From the NCBI GenBank assembly GCA_934086395.1, contig CAKOIE010000011.1, forward strand, positions 1 through 42,077: a stretch of DNA of 42,077 bases. Direction: 5' to 3'. Under the pieces are notes generated by a model. It ran no database searches. It worked only from the letters and a program-made list of their open reading frames with translations, and was not told where the DNA came from. The position numbers were made by a program, and so were the translations under genes. Below are positions 13,715 through 22,295 of the stretch, piece after piece. The stretch comes from an uncultured Bacilli bacterium (GTDB lineage Bacteria > Bacillota_I > Bacilli_A > RF39 > UBA660). Each line of letters begins with the position of its first letter. Position 1 is the stretch's first letter.

Positions 13715-14120
13715 TTCTATAATCTCCTTCCCAAGGCCATTTACCATTATACCAAGTATATCTACCCTTTAAATCATCATTTAAATCTAAAACTTCATAT
13801 TTTTCTTCATAATCTTTAACTAATACTTTTAATCTTTCATTATAAACCTTAAATAAATCATATAATTTCTTATTATTAGGTTCTAAATCAAGTTTTAAAT
13901 TTAAATCATCAATAGCAAAACAATATTCTCTAATCTTTAAAAGCATAGCATCTTTATCAGAAGTAGGTTTAATCTTATAAGGTTTATAATTTTTATATGG
14001 CACATATTCATCTAAAAATAAATTACCTAAAACAAGTCCTTCATCTGGATTAAGAACATCATCTCTATCTAAATTAAAATAACTTTTAAGTACATCCTCA
14101 TTTTCTAAATTAAATAACAT
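13707..14120 (-). CDS. CotJA-CotJB fusion, spore coat assembly
   Basis: A 137-residue protein. Residues 58-137 match CotJB: LLKIREYCFAIDDLNLKLD, then NNKKLYDLFKVYNERLKVL, and the Trp-rich end YTWYNGKWPWE. Residues 1-55 have a short CotJA-like pattern: NPDEGLVLGNLFLDEYVPYK, where CotJA has PEEAL, a GTLFP-type Gly-Leu-Phe and a PY pair. In Bacillus these are separate genes of one operon with cotJC. Here they seem to be one protein, directly followed by cotJC. AGGAGG precedes the ATG. The CotJA part is short, so this assignment is less sure than CotJB. Confidence 0.75.
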   Translation of the reverse strand: MLFNLENEDVLKSYFNLDRDDVLNPDEGLVLGNLFLDEYVPYKNYKPYKIKPTSDKDAMLLKIREYCFAIDDLNLKLDLEPNNKKLYDLFKVYNERLKVLVKDYEEKYEVLDLNDDLKGRYTWYNGKWPWEGDYRNV

Positions 14121-14205
14121 ACTAACCTCCTAAAATAGTCTATGTTTAATCTAAAAATTGGTTATATTATATTTTATTAACCATAATAATTAGTGAGGTA
14201 CGATT

Positions 14206-14700
14206 ATGATATTATTATGTCTTAAAATATTTACGGCAAGAATTATTGATGTTACATTAGGAACAATTAAAACATTTTACATATTTAAAGAAAAAAGATT
14301 AACATCTTTTATAATATCTTTTTTTGAACTTATCATCTGGTTTTATGCTGCAAGAACTGCTTTATCTATGGAAATAAATTCAATATTCATTCCAATATCT
14401 TATGCCCTAGGATATGCAACTGGTACTTATATTGGAACTTTTATTTCTTCAAAATATATCAAAGGCCACCTAACTGTAAATGTCATATCAAGTAAGATAA
14501 CTAAAAATAAAATTAAAGAGTTTAAAGATAAAAACTTTGGTATTACTTCTATTAAAACAGAAGATAATAAACACTTACTTATTATTGAAATTGAAAAAGC
14601 AAGATTAAATGAATTAAAAGAAACTATCTCTAAAATAGATGATAGTTCCTTCATTATAGTAAACGATACAAGAATAGTTAAAAATGGTTATATCAAATAA
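14206..14700 (+). CDS. UPF0316 family membrane protein
   Basis: A 164-residue protein with two to three membrane helices (about 3-20, 28-48, 58-80) and a cytoplasmic C-terminal domain of the DUF2179 type (about 88-160). The N-terminal ARIIDVTLGTIKTFYIFK and the ALGYATGTYIGTFI block are typical of UPF0316 (DUF5698 plus DUF2179). No function is established for the family; the cytoplasmic domain may bind a ligand. GAGGT ribosome site. Its stop codon directly touches the stop codon of the convergent Ca2+ ATPase gene, with no terminator between. Confidence 0.85.
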   Translation: MILLCLKIFTARIIDVTLGTIKTFYIFKEKRLTSFIISFFELIIWFYAARTALSMEINSIFIPISYALGYATGTYIGTFISSKYIKGHLTVNVISSKITKNKIKEFKDKNFGITSIKTEDNKHLLIIEIEKARLNELKETISKIDDSSFIIVNDTRIVKNGYIK

Positions 14701-17238
14701 TTAAACGTAGTCTTTACTTCCTATTAAATATTTTCTTAATAAATCAAAAGGAATAACTGTAAAAGCAAGTCCTAAACATATTAATAACTCTTTTAAGGTT
14801 AAACCATATGTTCTAAATAAACTACCACCATGATATATAAAATATATTTGAATAACACTAACTAGAGTAAAGATAATAATAAATACTTTATTTCCTAATA
14901 TGTTAGAAAATAAATTTAATCTACTAGTTCTTGCATTAAATGCATTAAATATTCCTATAAACACAAATAAGGTAAAGAATGCAGTTAAAAAATATTTATT
15001 ATCAATATCAAATCTAATTAATTCTTTAAATATAGGTAACTTTAAAAATAACATACATAATAAACTAGAATATAAACCTGTTATTATTATCTCCCCATAC
15101 ATATATTTATTAATTATATGTTCATTTTTACTTTTAGGTTTTTCTTTCATATATTCTAAATTTGGGTTTTCATAAGCAAACGCTAAGGATGCCAAAGAAT
15201 CCATGATCATATTTATCCATAGCATTTGCATAACTGTTACAGGAGTACTAATTCCAATAAATGGTCCTACAATTGATAAACTCATAGCACAAATATTTAC
15301 TGTTAACTGAAATATAATAAATTTTCTAATATTCTTAAAAATAGTTCTACCAAATAAAATAGCCATGCTTATTGAACTTATATTATCATCAAGAATAACT
15401 ATATCAGCAGCCTCCTTAGCAACATCAGCACCACTTCCCATTGCAAAACCAACATCGCATTTTTTTAAGGCTGCGGCATCATTAATTCCATCACCAGTCA
15501 TACCAACAACTAAATTTAATTCTTTAAATATTCTAACTAACCTACTCTTATCAGTAGGTTTTGCTCGTGCAACTATTTTAAGCCTATTTACTAGGGCCTT
15601 TAATTCATCATCACTCATTAGACTCAAATCAGAACTAGTTAAACAAACATCACCATCTTTATATAAATCAAGTTCCCTACCAATATACATAGCAGTATCT
15701 AAAGAATCCCCTGTAACCATTATTAAATTAACCCCAGCACTTTTTATTAATTTAACCCCATTTTTAGCATCTTTTCTTATCTCATCTTTAAGTAAAATAC
15801 ATCCTAAATAAATTAAATCATCTGATACTTTACTTTTATAAGCAAGAGCAATAACTCTAAATCCTTTATTCATATATCTTGAAACAATATTATTAACTCT
15901 ATTTTTATCTATTAATTCTTTTTTGGTAAAATAACTATATTTACATCTTGGAATAATTACATCAGGTGCACCTTTATAATATACATACTCTTTAGTTTCG
16001 ACACTAGAATACTTCTTATCACTACTAAATGCTTCTTTTCTAATTATTTTATCAACTGGCTTATAAGAAAAAAATTTAATTATTGCTTTATCAGTCGCAT
16101 TACCATTAATAATATTATTTTCACTAACAATTGCATCATTATTTAAAACACAGGCATTTCCTACTAATCTATAATACTCACTATACTTAGTTATCTCAAT
16201 TTCATCATTAAACATTTTATTTTCATGAGTTACTACTCCATAAAGTGATAACTTTCCATTAGTTAAAGTTCCTGTCTTATCAGATAATAGCACATTTAAA
16301 GAGCCTGCTGTTTCAATACCAACCATCTTTTTAACTAATACATTCTTTTTAATCATCTTTTTCATATTAGTTGAAAGAACAAGTGCAACCATTAATGGTA
16401 ATCCTTCGGGAACTGAGACCACAATAATTGTAACTGCTAAAGTAATAGCATAAATTATATGATTAATTAACTGAGGAACATTACTAACAAATTTAATAAT
16501 TAAACTTAAATTAAACTTATTAGCAATAACAATAACTGAAAATAAATAAGAAAAAAATACTAAAAAAGCTCCAATATAACCAATTGTACTAATTATTCTA
16601 GCTAAATGTGTAAGTCTTGTTTTTAAAGGACTATTTTCACTTACATCAGACAATTCCATAGTTATAGCACCATGCATTGTATTTTCACCAACTAAAGTAA
16701 CTTTCATAATGGCTTCTCCACTGGTTACTGTTGTTCCTTTAAAAATTTTATCGTTTATTTTCTTTTGAATATCCTTACTTTCCCCACTAATACTTGCTTC
16801 ATCTAAAGATATTTCTCCATCAACTAATACTCCATCTGCTGGAACATAGTCTCCACCATTTAAATAAATAATATCTCCTACAACAACTTCACTAATCTTG
16901 ATAATTTTTAAATTATTATCTCTTTTAACTTTACATTCTTTAATATTATTTTCTTTAAATAGTCTATTAAACGCTTTATTAGAACCATATTCACTTAAAG
17001 TACTAATTAATGTTGCAAAAAATATTGCTATAAATATCCCAAGTGTCTCAAACCAACTTTCATCCGCAAATATGAACACTAATTTAATAACTAAAACTAT
17101 TAAAAGTATTCTAATCATTGGATCCCCTAAAGATTCAATTAACAACCTAAAAAAAGTATTTTTATTTTTAACATTAACCTCATTACTACCATATTTTTCT
17201 CTACTTTTAACTACTTCTTCATTGCTTAGTCCAGTCAT
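14701..17238 (-). CDS. P-type Ca2+ ATPase (type IIB-like)
   Basis: An 845-residue cation pump, most likely exporting Ca2+. The start is ATG 17238 behind GGAGG; the longer TTG frame is not used. In order: N-terminal cation domain, membrane helices 1-2, actuator loop SISGESKD (about 151-154), PEGLP (about 277) in helix 4, phosphorylation motif DKTGTLT with Asp near 320, KGAPD in the nucleotide domain, MVTGDS, GDGINDAAALKKCDVGFAM, and helix 6 MLWINMIMDSLASLA. The PEGLP and NxxxD ion-site pair fits Ca2+ pumps of the PMCA type. About ten membrane helices are expected, and the length is usual. The gene is a single unit. Confidence 0.9.
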   Translation of the reverse strand: MTGLSNEEVVKSREKYGSNEVNVKNKNTFFRLLIESLGDPMIRILLIVLVIKLVFIFADESWFETLGIFIAIFFATLISTLSEYGSNKAFNRLFKENNIKECKVKRDNNLKIIKISEVVVGDIIYLNGGDYVPADGVLVDGEISLDEASISGESKDIQKKINDKIFKGTTVTSGEAIMKVTLVGENTMHGAITMELSDVSENSPLKTRLTHLARIISTIGYIGAFLVFFSYLFSVIVIANKFNLSLIIKFVSNVPQLINHIIYAITLAVTIIVVSVPEGLPLMVALVLSTNMKKMIKKNVLVKKMVGIETAGSLNVLLSDKTGTLTNGKLSLYGVVTHENKMFNDEIEITKYSEYYRLVGNACVLNNDAIVSENNIINGNATDKAIIKFFSYKPVDKIIRKEAFSSDKKYSSVETKEYVYYKGAPDVIIPRCKYSYFTKKELIDKNRVNNIVSRYMNKGFRVIALAYKSKVSDDLIYLGCILLKDEIRKDAKNGVKLIKSAGVNLIMVTGDSLDTAMYIGRELDLYKDGDVCLTSSDLSLMSDDELKALVNRLKIVARAKPTDKSRLVRIFKELNLVVGMTGDGINDAAALKKCDVGFAMGSGADVAKEAADIVILDDNISSISMAILFGRTIFKNIRKFIIFQLTVNICAMSLSIVGPFIGISTPVTVMQMLWINMIMDSLASLAFAYENPNLEYMKEKPKSKNEHIINKYMYGEIIITGLYSSLLCMLFLKLPIFKELIRFDIDNKYFLTAFFTLFVFIGIFNAFNARTSRLNLFSNILGNKVFIIIFTLVSVIQIYFIYHGGSLFRTYGLTLKELLICLGLAFTVIPFDLLRKYLIGSKDYV

Positions 17239-17278
17239 TGTTTCCTCCAATTAAATATATGAAGAAGGTTTAAAAATA

Positions 17279-17303
17279 TTAAAAAAAGAGTGAATAACAC
17301 TCT
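17279..17303 (-). terminator. terminator of the variable surface-protein gene
   Basis: A 6-bp stem, AGAGTG with CACTCT, loop AATAA, followed by seven T on the minus strand. Confidence 0.7.
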
Positions 17304-17335
17304 AAATATCTCTTTACAAAGACATAGTTATTTTA

Positions 17336-17352
17336 ACGGGCTCCACGGGCTC
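17336..17352. repeat. GC-rich direct repeat just after the surface-protein stop
   Basis: ACGGGCTC occurs twice with period 9, three bases past the TAG stop. It stands out in DNA that is otherwise very AT-rich. Confidence 0.7.
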
Positions 17353-17354
17353 TT

Positions 17355-18941
17355 CTATATGCTTAATTTATAAGGACTATTTTTTTCACCATTTCCACTA
17401 GCTATCAAGATATTAGATTTCAAGAAAACGGCCGGCCACACCCCGTAAGAGTTATACGCGCTGTAGCGGTAGACAGCACCGCCCCCACCCACATAGAACA
17501 CGTTACGCGAGGTACCAGAGTAAGGCGACAATGTCCAATACCAAGAGTTTTTAAATAACCAGTTATCTGTCTTACATTTTCCGTTTGTGTAATCCCATTT
17601 ATCAGTAGATTTATCATATGTTACACCTGCTCTTAGGTTTTCATGACATTCTGCAAGTGTTGATGCATATCCATAATCACTAGCATAAATTAGTCCAACC
17701 TTACCTGTCCACTCAGTAGGGCGATTATTTTGATAGGTTATTGTTCCTCTTTCTTTATTATATTGATCTAATAGAGGTAATCCATATGGTGCCGAACTTG
17801 GATTACTATAAGTATTTCCACCTATGTTCCATACACTTTCACTTATCATATTTTGATAATTACTTTTTATAACTTTAGTATAATCAAATTCTCCAGTTTG
17901 GCGAAGTACTGGTTTCTTAGTACTCGAATCCCAGTATGAATTATACCAATTATTCTTATTTGCAGTTAGGTCTGTATTTAAATAATCACCATTTAATTCA
18001 TTCTTTAAGTCTGCTTTCGTCCAATCATTTATTCCCCAATATGTATCTCCATTTAACTTAGCATCCCATGAATAATTACCTAATGATTCATCTCTAACTA
18101 ATTTAATCTTTCGTTCTATTTTACCTGTTGAATCTTTTACATTAAATATACCAACTATTCTCCATAGTTCTCCTGTGTTTGCAAACTCAACATAGTTATT
18201 TGGATTAGCTCCCGTATATCTTAAGTTTACATCACTTGTATTATCTATAAATAATCCACTTGTTGATACTCCATTTGTTTTAGTTTCACTATCGAATTTA
18301 GCAATTAATGTATCTATTGCTGATTCTTTATAATTTACAACTATCTTTCCAGTTAAACTTTTTCCTTTTTCACTATCTTGGTTTAAACCATTATCAGGAA
18401 ATTGTAGTTTTAAATTAAATGTAATTGTTTGATCAGTTGTATTTGCTTTAAATTCTCCTGTTGCTAGTTCTAGGTATCTATTTCCCTTTTTTAAAGTCCC
18501 ATGATTATAGCCTGTTTCTGAGGTGTTACCTGGTATTGTTTGATTAGATACTCCAATTAGGTTACTTGTTACATTACTATTTGTATTTGTTCTTTTTATA
18601 TAATAATGGATCATTCCATCACTAAAATCTGATACATAATCTAGTCCTACTTTATATGGCATATCTAAACCATTTGTCGTATTTGTTCCTGTTAATGTAA
18701 ATGTTTTATTTACTATAATGTCATTACTTGGCATAATATCTTTACTAGTTAACAAACCACTTGATCCATCAGTATAACTTATGGTCATCTTACCTCCTGT
18801 TACTTCTACTATTGATGTACTTCCATTATTGTTTGTTGATGTAAAAAAAGCATATGTTATTCCTGAGAACATCATTAATAATATTAATAATGTTCCAATC
18901 ATTACATATACCTTTACTCTTTCATTCTTAACCTTATTCAT
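17355..18941 (-). CDS. exported surface protein with a hypervariable-looking C-terminal lectin-like domain
   Basis: A 528-residue protein. Residues ~12-33 are a membrane segment ending ITYAFFTSTNN, a TasA/SipW-type signal. A beta-rich adhesin-like region follows to ~220, then a domain with LWRIVGIF, GLIYASDYGY and NWLF. Its end reads WTLSPYSGTSRNVFYVGGG and VWPAVFLKSN, the pattern I associate with DUF6273/C-type-lectin-like tips. The DNA for this part (17429-17528) is ~61% G+C with only ~12% adenine on the coding strand, unlike the A-rich remainder. That resembles the variable repeat of a diversity-generating retroelement target; no reverse transcriptase is in the window. The promoter carries a G7 tract. 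AGGTGA ribosome site. Confidence 0.75.
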   Translation of the reverse strand: MNKVKNERVKVYVMIGTLLILLMMFSGITYAFFTSTNNNGSTSIVEVTGGKMTISYTDGSSGLLTSKDIMPSNDIIVNKTFTLTGTNTTNGLDMPYKVGLDYVSDFSDGMIHYYIKRTNTNSNVTSNLIGVSNQTIPGNTSETGYNHGTLKKGNRYLELATGEFKANTTDQTITFNLKLQFPDNGLNQDSEKGKSLTGKIVVNYKESAIDTLIAKFDSETKTNGVSTSGLFIDNTSDVNLRYTGANPNNYVEFANTGELWRIVGIFNVKDSTGKIERKIKLVRDESLGNYSWDAKLNGDTYWGINDWTKADLKNELNGDYLNTDLTANKNNWYNSYWDSSTKKPVLRQTGEFDYTKVIKSNYQNMISESVWNIGGNTYSNPSSAPYGLPLLDQYNKERGTITYQNNRPTEWTGKVGLIYASDYGYASTLAECHENLRAGVTYDKSTDKWDYTNGKCKTDNWLFKNSWYWTLSPYSGTSRNVFYVGGGGAVYRYSAYNSYGVWPAVFLKSNILIASGNGEKNSPYKLSI

Positions 18942-18966
18942 TTTATTTCACCTAACCTATAGTGAA

Positions 18967-18994
18967 ATTATATTACTAAAAGCCCCCCCGTCAA
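18967..18994 (-). promoter_or_regulatory. sigma-A promoter with a G7 tract in the spacer
   Basis: TTGACG, 16 bp, TATAAT on the minus strand. The last base of the -35 plus the next six bases are seven G in a row. One more G would give the optimal 17-bp spacer, so tract length could switch the gene. Confidence 0.75.
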
Positions 18995-19016
18995 GCGAAA
19001 AAATGTTCTATTTTTA

Positions 19017-20321
19017 TTATAAATTATCCTGATTTATACAAAATACTGCGTATAGTGGAACTGATTTTATATTATTTTCATATCCAAAATTTTTTGTTGA
19101 TACACGTATACCATATTTTGGGGCGTATTCTTTGATGTAATTATTTAAACTTCTTGATTTAGTATTAGCACTAGATTTAACTTCAAGTGGTATTATATTC
19201 TCATTTGTTGATTGTAAAATAAAGTCAACTTTACTATCATAATCATTTTTCCAATAATTAAGATTTAATCCATTAAATTTCAAAGAACTTGCAACATAAT
19301 TTTCTGTTAGCATACCTATCATTAATTCATTTGCTGCTTCTCTATTTTTTAATAAATAAATGGGAAATTCACTTAAATTTGTTAGTAATCCAACATCGTT
19401 CATGTAAAGTTTAAATGATTCTATATCTTCATACATTTTTAACGGAATACCTATATTTGATTTAACACATTTATTTGTTATGCCCGCATTGACAAGCCAG
19501 CTTATTGAATCTCCAAATATTGAACTAGTGCCACCTTTTTGAACTAATTTATATTGAAATTTTTTATTATCTTTACCTAGCTGTATTGGTATGGAGTCAA
19601 AACATGCAATTATCTTGTTTGCCAAGCCTGAATTATCACAATATTTAGTAATATCATTTTTATATGACTCGATAATATTTTTTTGATAGTCTATAGCCTC
19701 TATTAAAGAATTATTCGTTAAATATTCAAAAACAACTTCAGGCATTCCACCAAGTGTTAAATAATCGTAATATAGCTCTAAGGCTTTTTCATGCATAACA
19801 TTTTGCATTTTACAGTTATTTACATAACAGTTTTTTATTTCATTAACTAATTGTTCATAGCCACTATTTAATAGAAACTCTTCAAATGAAAGTGGATATA
19901 TTGTTAAAAAATCTATTTTTCCAACTGGAAATGAATAATCTTTTTTGTTTATATGAACCCCTAATAAACTACCTGCTGCAATAACGAAGTAGTCCTTAGC
20001 ATCCTCACAAAAATATTTCAGTGATGATAATGCTCTTGTATTTCTTTGAATTTCATCAAAAAATATAAGTGTTTTTTCTTTTTCAATCTTTTTTCCAAAA
20101 ATAACTTCTATATTTTTTATAATGTTAGCTGGATTAATATCTTCGTCAAATATTTTCCCTACTAAAGTATTTGTTTCAAAATTTATATAAATCATATCTT
20201 CAAAATATCTATTTCCAAACTCTTTAACTAAATATGTTTTTCCAACTTGTCTTGCTCCATATAAAAGTAATGGTTTTCTATTTTTCCAAGCAATTAAGTC
20301 TTGCATTGCTTTTCTTTCCAT
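19017..20321 (-). CDS. DUF4143-type AAA ATPase
   Basis: A 434-residue ATPase. The Walker A is LLLYGARQVGKTYL (about 18-31), Walker B is TLIFFDEIQ (about 83-91), and FVIAAGSLLG gives sensor-like residues. The C-terminal half has the DUF4143 features: GGMPEVV, SISWLVNAGIT and KMYEDIESFKLYMNDVGLL, then an endonuclease-like ending FILQSTNENIIPLEVKSS. Such proteins are common in gut anaerobes, often in variable regions; the function is not settled. Met6 (20306) with GGAAAG upstream is an alternative start. It may be co-transcribed with the phosphoesterase, 27 nt upstream. Confidence 0.88.
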   Translation of the reverse strand: MERKAMQDLIAWKNRKPLLLYGARQVGKTYLVKEFGNRYFEDMIYINFETNTLVGKIFDEDINPANIIKNIEVIFGKKIEKEKTLIFFDEIQRNTRALSSLKYFCEDAKDYFVIAAGSLLGVHINKKDYSFPVGKIDFLTIYPLSFEEFLLNSGYEQLVNEIKNCYVNNCKMQNVMHEKALELYYDYLTLGGMPEVVFEYLTNNSLIEAIDYQKNIIESYKNDITKYCDNSGLANKIIACFDSIPIQLGKDNKKFQYKLVQKGGTSSIFGDSISWLVNAGITNKCVKSNIGIPLKMYEDIESFKLYMNDVGLLTNLSEFPIYLLKNREAANELMIGMLTENYVASSLKFNGLNLNYWKNDYDSKVDFILQSTNENIIPLEVKSSANTKSRSLNNYIKEYAPKYGIRVSTKNFGYENNIKSVPLYAVFCINQDNL

Positions 20322-20348
20322 TACACTTACCGCTACAAATATTAAATT

Positions 20349-21326
20349 TTATAAATTTTTATAATAAACCATATAAGTAAATAAATTATCTAAGTTATTT
20401 TCATCTAGTTCAAATACCCTTCCTCCTCTTATTTCATCATTTCCATAAGGACTATAACCAGCACAAGCATCTAAACACATTTTTATTCCACAAAAATTTC
20501 CTTCAAAACAATCGTTATGACTATGGCCACAAGCAATGCATTTTATATCATTTCTTTGCAATAATACAGAAAAAATTCCAGAATTAAACATTCCTATTTT
20601 CATTTGTTCATCCATATTACCATTTGCCATCGTATAGTCTGGATTGTCCACAATATATTGAAACTCCCAAGGTGGAATATGCATAAACATAATTCCATTA
20701 ATTTTTCTTTTAAAATATTTTTCCATCTCTATCGAACTATTCCAATACCACATTAATTGATCAAAATGAAGTATATCCCATTTGCATGATACAGGAGGTT
20801 TATTTAACAAATTTATGTTTTCATCAATTTTTATTTCACTATCACTCATTAAATTATTTGTATCTAATCCCCATACATTAAAAGCAATACTATCATTATT
20901 TGAATGTTCTATCGGAAGTACAAAATTAGTCGTGCCATAGATGTTGTTTGTATGTTTAGAAATACAGTATGAAAATTTTTCATACATTTTAGTTTTAATT
21001 TTATCATCAATTTTTATATCATGATCATGATTTCCAAAAACATGAGCCCAAGGTATTTTTCTGCTTTCCATAGGTTCAGAAAATATTTCTAAATACTTTT
21101 TTAAATCTTTTTTGTTTTTTAAAATAGTTCCATCACAATTGTCACCACCTAGAATAACAAGATCAGGACTTTCAGTATCAATTAATTTGTTAATATTTTC
21201 TAAAGTTCTAGTATCAAATTCTAGAGTTTCTTGAATATCTGACATCATTAATATTTTAAATTTACCATTTTTATTAAATTTCAACTTATGCTTTAAATAT
21301 AAATTATTTGTTAAATTCTTTTTCAA
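20349..21326 (-). CDS. calcineurin-like metallophosphoesterase
   Basis: A 325-residue phosphoesterase. Metal motifs in order: ILMMSDIQ (Asp), LVILGGDNCDG (GDxxD), WAHVFGNHDHD (GNHD), MFMHIPPWE and CGHSHND. The layout is like the purple-acid-phosphatase-related group of cytoplasmic phosphohydrolases. No signal peptide is seen, so it probably works in the cytoplasm on an unknown substrate. The start I choose is TTG at 21326, 10 nt after AGAAGGAG; the open frame extends upstream but only through the ribosome site itself. Confidence 0.85.
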   Translation of the reverse strand: MKKNLTNNLYLKHKLKFNKNGKFKILMMSDIQETLEFDTRTLENINKLIDTESPDLVILGGDNCDGTILKNKKDLKKYLEIFSEPMESRKIPWAHVFGNHDHDIKIDDKIKTKMYEKFSYCISKHTNNIYGTTNFVLPIEHSNNDSIAFNVWGLDTNNLMSDSEIKIDENINLLNKPPVSCKWDILHFDQLMWYWNSSIEMEKYFKRKINGIMFMHIPPWEFQYIVDNPDYTMANGNMDEQMKIGMFNSGIFSVLLQRNDIKCIACGHSHNDCFEGNFCGIKMCLDACAGYSPYGNDEIRGGRVFELDENNLDNLFTYMVYYKNL

Positions 21327-21347
21327 TGTGTTTTTACTCCTTCTCAA

Positions 21348-21608
21348 ATTAAATTTTGCCTTCTTTGTAAATCATTATTCTATATTTTTTTATACTTTTG
21401 ATATTACAATCAAAATAGATGATTATATTATAATTTTAATGCATAATAACTTATATATCTTGCATTATCTTTTAGTACAATTTTATATTTTTAAAATATT
21501 CAACAATTTTTAAATTAGCTAACCAAATACAACATAACTCCAAAAAAATCAATTAATTCATGACTTTTTTGGAGTTAACTATCATTTTAACTATTTATAA
21601 ATATAAAA
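21348..21608. other. 261-bp intergenic region without a gene
   Basis: Very AT-rich. I see no ORF with a ribosome site. It holds the large hairpin at 21536-21576 that ends the pyrophosphatase/CYTH operon and presumably the phosphoesterase promoter, which I cannot place with confidence. Confidence 0.5.
21536..21576 (-). terminator. large terminator-like hairpin after the CYTH gene
   Basis: A 12-bp stem, AACTCCAAAAAA with TTTTTTGGAGTT, plus inner TCA/TGA pairing. The T-run is inside the 3' arm, not after it, so termination is likely but not certain. Confidence 0.5.
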
Positions 21609-22295
21609 TTATCTACTTAAATGTGCTTCTTTAGTATCTTTAAGTAATTCACTAAGTTCATCTTTTGTAGCAACTGCTAGATTATCATTTTTATATCTTA
21701 CATCTTCTGTTATTTCTTTTCCAAACCAAGTAGGCGCCACAAATGCATTAGCATCTTCCAAGCTCTTAAATTCAACTTCCACAGTAACAAGTGGACTTAA
21801 ATCATCTAAATAATAATCTAGTTCAGCAACTAATTCATTATCTAAAGGAATTCTATATCTTAATTTATTAATAGTTCTTCCTATTCGATATTTAATAATC
21901 TTGTTATAAGTATCTTCAGTTATTTCCTTTTCATTTTCTTCTCTAACTAAAGTACCTACTCCTTTTTGACTGTAATAATATTTATTACCCATTTTTCTTA
22001 CTCTTGAAACTGGATTAACACCAATATAAGATTGATTAATTTCTACCCAATCATAATCTTTTAAATCAATTTGCTCACCAAGTAGATATTTTCTTTCAAT
22101 TTCAAAATGACTATCTTTATCTAATTTCTCATAACTATAACTTATTTCAAATACTTCACCTATTCCATCAAATCTAGGCACTAATTTATTAATAACTACG
22201 TTATGTTTATTTTCTTCTTTTAAAAGGTCATATGCAATACTAATTGCTTTATCTTCGCTTTTAGCTCTAACACTTATTTTATCATTACAAATCAT
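21609..22295 (-). CDS. CYTH-domain protein (triphosphatase family)
   Basis: A 228-residue protein. The C-terminal ~150 residues are a CYTH domain: HFEIERKYLL gives the ExExK signature; RVRKMGNKYYYSQK, EKEITEDTY and VEVEF follow in the expected order for the tunnel strands. CYTH enzymes hydrolyse tripolyphosphate or make cAMP; the signature fits the triphosphatase group. The first ~65 residues are an unrelated alpha/beta-like extension I do not recognise. The start overlaps the pyrophosphatase stop by 4 nt (ATGA). Pairing with a pyrophosphatase suggests both clear inorganic polyphosphates, an inference. Confidence 0.82.
   Translation of the reverse strand: MICNDKISVRAKSEDKAISIAYDLLKEENKHNVVINKLVPRFDGIGEVFEISYSYEKLDKDSHFEIERKYLLGEQIDLKDYDWVEINQSYIGVNPVSRVRKMGNKYYYSQKGVGTLVREENEKEITEDTYNKIIKYRIGRTINKLRYRIPLDNELVAELDYYLDDLSPLVTVEVEFKSLEDANAFVAPTWFGKEITEDVRYKNDNLAVATKDELSELLKDTKEAHLSR

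Noticed and set aside
14137..14144. CATAGACT as a sporulation sigma-E/K -10 ahead of cotJAB
   Set aside because: It matches CATANANT, but RNA starting 7 bases later would begin inside the SD AGGAGG at 14126-14131, so it cannot give a normal leader.
17420..17617. A 65-codon open frame overlapping the GC-rich patch
   Set aside because: It is a shadow of the surface-protein frame made possible by the unusual composition; no ribosome site.
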